Positions 15,111-19,888 of a stretch of DNA of 19,888 nt are shown piece after piece. Position 1 is the stretch's first letter; every line of letters starts with the position of its first letter. A program made the position numbers and the translations under genes. The stretch lies in the NCBI GenBank assembly GCA_031548645.1, contig JAVBQX010000228.1, positions 1 to 19,888 on the forward strand. The letters are read 5' to 3'. The notes beneath the pieces were generated by a model. That model saw only the letters and a program-made list of their open reading frames with translations. It searched no databases and was not told the origin of the DNA. The DNA comes from WRMR01 sp031548645. GTDB taxonomy: Bacteria; Planctomycetota; Planctomycetia; Pirellulales; Thermoguttaceae.

Positions 15111-17252
15111 ATGAGCAAATATTCAACTACCGCGGCTCCTTCGGAATCACTTCTTGACTCGTTGCGGAAAAAGAATCCGTTTACGTCCAATGCGGCGACA
15201 TCTGACCCTTGGAACAACGGTTTTCCTGATGTCACGTCCATCAATCGGCGGGCGTTTGAGGAAATTTGTACTTTGATCGAACGCAAGGCGGTCCATCCCA
15301 GGGAACCGCTTGCCGGTTTGATTCTCGGTGAGGCCGGCGAAGGAAAAACACATCTGCTGCGGCGTATCCTGCTCACCTGCCAGAATTCGACGCCCCCCTC
15401 GCTGTTTGTGTTCATCAAACCGCTGTTGAACCCGCATCGCCCACTTCATCACTTATTGCAGGAAATCGTGCTGAGTCTCTCAAAAAAAAGCGAGGGCGAA
15501 GACGATTTTTCCCAATTTGAACGGTTGGTCGCCGAAATCATTCGCGATTACGTACGTTTTCGAATCACTCAATGTCCGCAGGATTCGACTCCGAACAACA
15601 AACGTTTTCTTGAACGGTTTGAAGCCGATGTTTTCCATATTTTCAACATCGAAAAAGTGCGTTCCCGCTCGATGGAAGGAATTATCAGCGAAAAAGTTCG
15701 TGCCGGCTCAATGGAAATCATCGAAAAAGAAGCCGTTACATATATTCATTCGCAGGTGCCGGAAACGAACAAACGGTTTTTGGACGTCGTTTTTCAGTAC
15801 AAAACACCGAAAAAACAAGGTTTGATTCGTGATTGGATCAGGGGCGACTCACTGGATGAAGCGGGATGTACGGAGATCGGCGTCTCGCCGCGTGACGGAC
15901 TTTCCGACGAAGAACGGGAACAAGAGGCCCGTAAAATGATTTTGACCCTCGGGGCTTTGTTCACCCGCTACCATCTCCCGATGGTCCTTTGCTTCGACCA
16001 GTTGGACAATCTCATCCATCCCGATCTGATCGCCGGTTTCGCCGGTATGATTCACCTGTTGGTCAACGATGCCGCAAACATGTTGCCGTTGGCGTTCATT
16101 CGCGCGGACTCCTGGAATGAACGGTTCAACACATTCAAGGATCGTGCCTTTTCCGATCGCCTGGAAAGCAACAAACTCACCCTTTCCGGTTGCAGCCGAA
16201 GTGAGGCGGAAGAACTGGTTTCACGTCGCATTGAACAATATTTCAACCCGGGAACGAAAGAGACCCTTGCCATCACGGAATGGCTTTTGTCTCAAATGGA
16301 AAAGAAACTGGTTGGCATTCATTCCCCCCGCGAAGTGATCCTTTTTGCAAATCAGATCATCCGCAACGCTTCCGGGGAACCTTTGTCAAAAGTGCCGACG
16401 GTTTCCGAAAGCATGGCCGCCGAATACAGAACGGCCTACGAATCCGTCGCGTCTGAGTTTGATGCCTGGGGGCCCGTCGAGTCGGAGTACCTGAAAAAAG
16501 CGGCGGAACTGTTCCTTGGCAATCAGGAAAATGTTCTTGCCTGCGAGCCGGGAAATGACAAATACATGACGTGGACCGGGACGCTCCGGCAATCCGATGA
16601 AGACGCAAACGGTCGGGATATTCCTTACGCCTGTTTCATCAACACGGCGAAACACTGGCGAACGGTTCTGTCCACGATGGATCGTTGCCTGGCTTTTCTG
16701 AAAGATCATCCCGGGGCCGTTTGTACCTATGTCACAGACGCTCGTTGTGATTTTCGCCCCACATGGAAGGTCACGAATGAAAAACGCAGTGAATTCGAAC
16801 GGCTCGGTGGCAATGTCGTGATTCTCGACCAGCCGGCGGCGGTTCGCTGGTATGGTCTTGTTTCTCTTTACTGGAAAATCGGCAGCGGCGACATTCTTCT
16901 TGAAACCGCGCACGGCCTGCTCACCGCCTCGGAAAAGGATTTGGCGAATTTCCTCAAAACGGGATTTTTCGCTCACGAAACCGAAGGAATGTTCGACAGG
17001 GTCACTAAAAAAAAAGCAGGTCCGCCGCCACCGCCACCGCCGCCGCAACCTCTGCCGTCGATTGATGCGATTTGCAAATGCCTTGCGGAATGCACTTTCC
17101 CCATCCTGGCGATTGACGCTCTTGTGACAAAACTCCAGGAGAAGGGAATCAAAACCACCAAGGAATCGTGCCTGGAACAAATCGGTAAAAACCAAAACGT
17201 GATCAGCCTCATCCCGTCCCGCGACGGCTTTGTCGTGAAACTCGTCGTTTAG
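15111..17252 (+). CDS. P-loop ATPase (ORC/STAND-like) with C-terminal winged-helix-like tail
   Basis: The 713-residue product has Walker A GEAGEGKT (73-80), Walker B MVLCFDQLDNL (291-301, Asp296 and Asp299), a sensor-1-like strand LPLAFIRADSW (325-335) and a sensor-2-like SPREVILFANQ (405-415, Arg407). This order fits ORC/Cdc6- or STAND-like AAA ATPases. Between the Walker motifs is an insert of about 200 residues, with an internal near-repeat (EKVRSRSME 181-189 and EKVRAGSME 194-202). Residues about 450-625 form a second domain I cannot assign (CTYVTDARCDFRPTW, NVVILDQPAAVRWYGLVSLY). Eight consecutive prolines (638-645) lead to a C-terminal winged-helix-like region (about 650-713). No nuclease, TOPRIM, protease or TM motif was found. 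It starts 3 bp after its partner gene. The function is unknown; NTP-driven DNA or complex remodelling is inferred. Confidence 0.8.
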   Translation: MSKYSTTAAPSESLLDSLRKKNPFTSNAATSDPWNNGFPDVTSINRRAFEEICTLIERKAVHPREPLAGLILGEAGEGKTHLLRRILLTCQNSTPPSLFVFIKPLLNPHRPLHHLLQEIVLSLSKKSEGEDDFSQFERLVAEIIRDYVRFRITQCPQDSTPNNKRFLERFEADVFHIFNIEKVRSRSMEGIISEKVRAGSMEIIEKEAVTYIHSQVPETNKRFLDVVFQYKTPKKQGLIRDWIRGDSLDEAGCTEIGVSPRDGLSDEEREQEARKMILTLGALFTRYHLPMVLCFDQLDNLIHPDLIAGFAGMIHLLVNDAANMLPLAFIRADSWNERFNTFKDRAFSDRLESNKLTLSGCSRSEAEELVSRRIEQYFNPGTKETLAITEWLLSQMEKKLVGIHSPREVILFANQIIRNASGEPLSKVPTVSESMAAEYRTAYESVASEFDAWGPVESEYLKKAAELFLGNQENVLACEPGNDKYMTWTGTLRQSDEDANGRDIPYACFINTAKHWRTVLSTMDRCLAFLKDHPGAVCTYVTDARCDFRPTWKVTNEKRSEFERLGGNVVILDQPAAVRWYGLVSLYWKIGSGDILLETAHGLLTASEKDLANFLKTGFFAHETEGMFDRVTKKKAGPPPPPPPPQPLPSIDAICKCLAECTFPILAIDALVTKLQEKGIKTTKESCLEQIGKNQNVISLIPSRDGFVVKLVV

Positions 17253-17280
17253 TTTTTTTATCGCCCCCACAATACCTTGA

Positions 17281-18054
17281 CTAGAAATCATTTTCGTCAA
17301 AGTAAATACACCGGTCTGATTTGGGGCGGTGCATCATCTCAAGAAAATACCACCACATCATAATATTTTTGTTGTCATCTTCCGCGTGGTTGTATTCCGG
17401 GATGTAATTGTCATGAAGAATGCGGGTGATTCTGTGTCCGACCTCCAAGTATTCATACGCCAATACTTCCGCATCAAGGACCGTTTGCGCAATGTCCCGT
17501 ACCCGTTCGTAGGGGATTACATAGCAATTTTTGGCGAAAAGACGGTAGGTCAGCCATGGAGCCAGAAAACACATCAGAATAGTCCCGGCAAACATGTAAA
17601 AATCGGGAACCATCATGGCACCAAGGGTGATCATCGTGATGGATGGAAAAATCAGAAACGACAAAAAAACAAGGAAACCCCCGATTCGACTGGTTTGAGG
17701 AGAACCGGAGAGGAGAACCGGGGAGTATTTCCTGGAAATTGCTTTGACAACCGCACGACGTTTCCTGGAAGGGATGATGTGTTTGAGTTTACTTGTCGCC
17801 GAAATCCCGCCGGGATCCATGCGAAGTGCATCCGCAAGCAAATTCTGAACGTCAACGAGGATTTGGCGATAACGTTCCCGATATTCCGGTCTTTCCGGGT
17901 GGCGATGCAGCTTTCCCGTTTGGTAAAGCAGTGAAAAAACCCTGCCCGTGATTTTGGGGACAAGCAGAAAGCCAAGATGGTCTTGATTCTGAAATTGGAC
18001 GGAAAACTCTTCTTCAATTTTCGCGATAATTTCAGGAATATTATTCGCCGGCAT
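17281..18054 (-). CDS. Two-TM membrane protein of unknown function
   Basis: I do not recognise this 257-residue protein. It has a mostly soluble N-terminal region (about 1-120) rich in basic residues near 96-110, two adjacent hydrophobic helices (about 125-149, GGFLVFLSFLIFPSITMI..., and 152-173, FYMFAGTILMCFLAPWLTY), and an acidic C-terminal tail ending CIYFDENDF. Both ends would then lie on the same side of the membrane. The ATG at 18054 has a good ribosome site (AAGGTG, five bases away). It starts 48 bp after dapB on the same strand, so it may be co-transcribed with dapB. Its 3' end lies 28 bp from the convergent ATPase gene. GC is lower than dapB (29 of 60 in 17581-17640), closer to the ATPase pair, so it may belong to the same acquired segment. 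Confidence 0.75.
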   Translation of the reverse strand: MPANNIPEIIAKIEEEFSVQFQNQDHLGFLLVPKITGRVFSLLYQTGKLHRHPERPEYRERYRQILVDVQNLLADALRMDPGGISATSKLKHIIPSRKRRAVVKAISRKYSPVLLSGSPQTSRIGGFLVFLSFLIFPSITMITLGAMMVPDFYMFAGTILMCFLAPWLTYRLFAKNCYVIPYERVRDIAQTVLDAEVLAYEYLEVGHRITRILHDNYIPEYNHAEDDNKNIMMWWYFLEMMHRPKSDRCIYFDENDF

Positions 18055-18102
18055 GACGTCACCTTGTCCTTCTCACCTCTTGCTTTCCTGAATCAATTTT
18101 GT

Positions 18103-18897
18103 CTATTCGATTCCCAGCACGTCATTCATCGAATACAGGCCGGGGGTGCGTCCGACGAGGAATTTGGCCGCGGCGATCGCCCCGAAGGCGTAGCAGTCGC
18201 GGTTCGTGACGCGGACGGTGATTTCGATCAATTCGCCCAGCATGCCGAAGACGATCGTGTGTTCGCCGGGGTTGTCGCCGACGCGAATCGCGTGGTAGCC
18301 GATTTCATCCGCCGCGCGCTGGCCCGTCACGCCTTCGCGACCGTGCTGGTGTTTGGTCTGGCCCATCTCCTTCGCGATGATCTCGCCGAATTTCAGGGCC
18401 GTTCCGCTCGGGGCGTCGACCTTGTAACGATGGTGGCGTTCCAGGATTTCGACGTCGACGTGCTGTCCGGCCAGCGATTGGGCCGCGACCTGGGCCAGTT
18501 TCATCGCGACGTTGACCGCCAGCCCCGTGTTGGGCGACCACAGCAACGGGATCGTTTTCGACGCGTCCCGGACCGCCTGCTCCTGTTGCGGCGAAAGCCC
18601 CGTCGTGGCCAGCACGAGCGGCACGCCCAGCGCGACGCAGTTGGCGACGATTCTATCGACCGCGGCGGCCGTTGAAAAATCGATCACCGCGTCGACCTTT
18701 TTCGTCAGGACGTCCGACACCGGCACGCCGATCGCGCCGATGCCCGCGATTTCGCCCGCGTCGCTCGCGATGCGAGGGTGGCCCGACATTTCAATCGCCG
18801 CGCCGACCGACGCGTCCCTGTCCTGCGAGATCAGCGTTACAAGCCGCTGCCCCATGCGTCCCGCGGCGCCATGCACCGCTATTGAATATTTTGACAT
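18103..18897 (-). CDS. dapB: 4-hydroxy-tetrahydrodipicolinate reductase
   Basis: The 264-residue product is DapB, which reduces hydroxytetrahydrodipicolinate with NAD(P)H in the diaminopimelate/lysine pathway. The nucleotide-binding motif GAAGRMG (10-16) and the active-site block ERHHRYKVDAPSGTAL (153-168; His155, His156, Lys159) are intact. The stretch where many DapBs have NFSVGV reads SPNTGLAVNV here, a divergent but not disabling change as far as I can see. Length is normal. The ATG follows GGAG with six-base spacing. The leader contains a terminator-like hairpin ending about 20 bases before the start codon (see 18904-18944), suggesting attenuation. No other dap gene is nearby; a two-TM protein gene follows on the same strand. 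Confidence 0.95.
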   Translation of the reverse strand: MSKYSIAVHGAAGRMGQRLVTLISQDRDASVGAAIEMSGHPRIASDAGEIAGIGAIGVPVSDVLTKKVDAVIDFSTAAAVDRIVANCVALGVPLVLATTGLSPQQEQAVRDASKTIPLLWSPNTGLAVNVAMKLAQVAAQSLAGQHVDVEILERHHRYKVDAPSGTALKFGEIIAKEMGQTKHQHGREGVTGQRAADEIGYHAIRVGDNPGEHTIVFGMLGELIEITVRVTNRDCYAFGAIAAAKFLVGRTPGLYSMNDVLGIE

Positions 18898-18903
18898 GTT
18901 TTA

Positions 18904-18944
18904 CTCCGATCAACACAAAAAAACGCCGATCTGCGATCGGCGGC
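18904..18944 (-). promoter_or_regulatory. Terminator-like hairpin and Shine-Dalgarno in the dapB leader
   Basis: On the minus strand an 8-bp perfect stem (CGCCGATC / GATCGGCG, arms 18935-18942 and 18924-18931, 3-base loop) is followed by seven T (complement of 18917-18923), a textbook intrinsic terminator. It ends only about 20 bases before the dapB ATG. The same word GATCGG recurs at 18906-18911, overlapping the GGAG ribosome site, so the hairpin's first arm could pair with either. It is either the terminator of an upstream transcript or an attenuator of dapB. Confidence 0.6.
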
Positions 18945-19025
18945 AAAAATGCACAAAATTAGCACTGGCAGGGTACTACTAAGTCCTCGAAATAAGGTTC
19001 ATTTGTATTGGTGAAATACAGGACT

Positions 19026-19192
19026 TGCCCCGTAGGGGGCAAAATATTGGTAGATTGCGTGCCCCCCATTTTTTGCAACCCCGTCAGGGGTTGGATATAT
19101 TCGCATAACAACATATTGTACAACCCTTTCAGGGTTGATGGTTTTTGTGTTGGGAGATCGTTTTCTACCAATATTTGACCCCTACGGGGTCA
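19026..19192. repeat. Nested palindromic repeat array (REP-like)
   Basis: The outer units 19026-19054 and 19164-19192 are inverted copies: a palindrome CCCCGTAGGGG followed by AATATTGGTAGA on one side and its complement on the other. Inside are two direct-type hairpins CAACCCCGTCAGGGGTTG (19076-19093) and CAACCCTTTCAGGGTTG (19121-19137). The whole resembles REP or MITE-like arrays seen in several bacterial phyla. No transposase is nearby. Spacing and unit structure do not fit CRISPR. Confidence 0.7.
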
Positions 19193-19290
19193 TTTCGTTC
19201 AAGACAAAGCAAAGGTCATTTCGACAACTTTTTACTAGTGTCGGATTAACCCAAGATGACTACCGATTCCTATATAAACTATAATTGAAA

Positions 19291-19458
19291 TTATTGTAAT
19301 TGCCAAAAAACAATAAATCTCTTAAGGTATTTTAACGCTAATTTATTCGTATCGGTATTGTTTTGTACCCAGTAAAAAACTGCAATAAAAAGGCAAAAGC
19401 CGGCATATCCCCCAATACCCATAATCAGCCAGATTGTAAATAAAAAAATGTCTCTCAT
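19291..19458 (-). CDS. Possible 55-residue single-TM peptide
   Basis: In the AT-rich stretch the minus strand reads ATG (19458) to TAA (19291), 55 residues: start MRDIFLFTIWLIMGIGGYAG, then FCLFIAVFYW, a short polar stretch with NNTDTNK, and a basic end KYLKRFIVFWQLQ. Residues about 4-30 are a plausible transmembrane helix, and the charged C-terminal part is amphipathic. A perfect TATAAT lies at 19480-19485, 22 bases upstream, but there is no Shine-Dalgarno and no good -35. The frame could be chance in AT-rich DNA; the consistent membrane-peptide layout is the only support. Confidence 0.35.
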   Translation of the reverse strand: MRDIFLFTIWLIMGIGGYAGFCLFIAVFYWVQNNTDTNKLALKYLKRFIVFWQLQ

Positions 19459-19510
19459 AAAAAATGATTTTTTATCATGATTATACCGGCAAAAAAGACA
19501 TTCAATATGA

Positions 19511-19570
19511 CACAGAGCCGGAAGCGTCAGCGCCCGGTGCTGAACCGTCGCTCACGCTCCGGGCTCTGTG
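19511..19570. repeat. GC-rich imperfect inverted repeat
   Basis: Arms 19511-19532 and 19549-19570 are complementary at most of 22 positions, ends CACAGAGCC and GGCTCTGTG exact, with a 16-base loop. The right arm is related to the dispersed repeats at 3553-3580 and 4580-4607 (CTCACGCTCCGGGCTCTG versus CTTACGCTKCGGGCTCTG). A partial further copy (ACTGACGCTTGGGGCTGG) follows at about 19594-19611. It lies just after the stop codon of the NfnA-type gene, where it could act as a 3' RNA structure. Confidence 0.6.
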
Positions 19571-19623
19571 TTGACGTCGATTCGATCATCCCGCACTGAC
19601 GCTTGGGGCTGGTGAAGATCAAT

Positions 19624-19888
19624 TCAACGACCTGGAACAATCTCAAGCTGCTTCACATACTGCTCCAACGAGCATTTTTCCTCGTCGCAGTAGATTTTCT
19701 GGCGGGACAGGACCGAATCCCAGTCGACGGCCAGGGCGTCGAATTCGGGGCCGTCGACGCAGGTGAACTTCGTCGCGCCGCCCACGCTGACGCGGCAGCC
19801 GCCGCACATGCCGGTGCCGTCGATCATGATCGTGTTGAGGCTCGCGATCGTCTTGACGCCGAACGGGCGGACGGTTTCGGCGCAGAAT
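19624..19888 (-). CDS. NfnA/SudB-type ferredoxin-NADP reductase subunit, C-terminal end (5' part outside window)
   Basis: The minus-strand frame is open to the window edge and ends at TGA (19624-19626), giving 87 visible residues. It reads FCAETVRPFGVKTI, then SLNTIMIDGTGMCGGCRVSV, then KFTCVDGPEFDALAVDW. This is the C-terminal [2Fe-2S] region of the PyrK-like FAD/NAD-binding family that includes NfnA (NADH-dependent reduced ferredoxin:NADP oxidoreductase) and SudB (sulfide dehydrogenase). The Asp and Cys residues of DGTGMCGGC and the later FTC fit the unusual cluster ligation known for this family. The FAD and NAD domains lie beyond the edge. Whether the partner NfnB/GltD-like gene is adjacent cannot be seen. 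If it is NfnA, it would support an anaerobic or flavin-bifurcating metabolism. Confidence 0.85.
   Translation of the reverse strand, partial: FCAETVRPFGVKTIASLNTIMIDGTGMCGGCRVSVGGATKFTCVDGPEFDALAVDWDSVLSRQKIYCDEEKCSLEQYVKQLEIVPGR

Larger units (their letters stand above)
18945..19623. other. Long repeat-rich intergenic region
   Basis: This stretch upstream of dapB carries a palindromic array (19026-19192), an AT-rich middle part (about 19200-19500) with one possible small membrane peptide on the minus strand, and a GC-rich inverted repeat (19511-19570) with a partial third copy at about 19591-19611. A 70-codon frame at 18959-19171 is made of the palindromes and is not called as a gene. No tRNA or rRNA was seen. 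Confidence 0.6.

Noticed and set aside
15111..17252. Assignment of the ATPase to BREX BrxC/PglY or BrxD, or to a Wadjet SMC-like subunit
   Set aside because: Length, Walker motif spacing and surroundings do not match what I know of these, and no methyltransferase, PglZ or coiled-coil SMC partner is present.
18959..19171. 70-codon minus-strand frame
   Set aside because: It is built from the palindromic array; similar frames arise wherever such repeats occur.
19026..19192. CRISPR array
   Set aside because: Units are inverted, not direct; spacers are unequal and partly repeated; and no cas gene is present.

Overview
The window looks like chromosomal DNA of a planctomycete (Planctomycetota, Pirellulales-like). 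This rests on gene content and habits of the DNA, not on a marker gene. It holds two tandem ClpP paralogues, a Gfo/Idh/MocA oxidoreductase next to a secreted beta-helix protein, a 1416-residue membrane-anchored PQQ-propeller protein, a GspE/PilB ATPase without partner genes, and dispersed intergenic repeats whose translation reads 'ARSVSEGQ', a spurious peptide I associate with planctomycete genomes. Most of the DNA is GC-rich and most genes lie on the minus strand.

Layout. 1-879 (+): 3' part of a Gfo/Idh/MocA oxidoreductase. 880-993: palindromic repeats. 994-2889 (-): secreted parallel beta-helix protein. 2978-3388 (-): hisI, with a clear promoter and terminator. 3555-4430 (-): TrmH/SpoU rRNA methyltransferase whose last codons lie in a dispersed repeat. 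4468-4634: MITE-like inverted-repeat element. 4634-5140 (-): lipoprotein. 5258-5860 and 5980-6612 (-): two ClpP peptidases, separated and followed by G-rich repeats. 6897-8609 (-): GspE/PilB ATPase. 9013-9642 (+): KDPG aldolase. 9687-13937 (-): large PQQ-propeller membrane protein. 14346-17252 (+): an AT-richer two-gene unit with its own near-consensus promoter, encoding a winged-helix protein and a 713-residue P-loop ATPase. 17281-18054 (-): two-TM protein of unknown function. 18103-18897 (-): dapB with a terminator-like hairpin in its leader. 18898-19623: intergenic region with two palindromic repeat clusters and a possible 55-residue membrane peptide. 19624-19888 (-): C-terminus of an NfnA/SudB-type subunit.

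How the genes work together. Most of the window is housekeeping: histidine and lysine biosynthesis, rRNA methylation, ClpP proteolysis, the Entner-Doudoroff aldolase, and NAD(P)H/ferredoxin chemistry. The part most likely to hold something undescribed is 14.25-17.25 kb. There a protein with two predicted winged-helix regions is followed after 3 bp by an ORC/STAND-like ATPase that carries its own C-terminal winged-helix-like tail behind a polyproline linker. The pair has lower GC than its neighbours and is flanked on both sides by minus-strand genes. It could be a DNA-sensing or DNA-remodelling module such as defence or element maintenance, but no nuclease or other effector is visible and that role is inference.

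Promoters in the window repeatedly show a -10 of TATAAT, usually followed by G, so several gene starts can be tied to a sigma70-type promoter read directly from the sequence.
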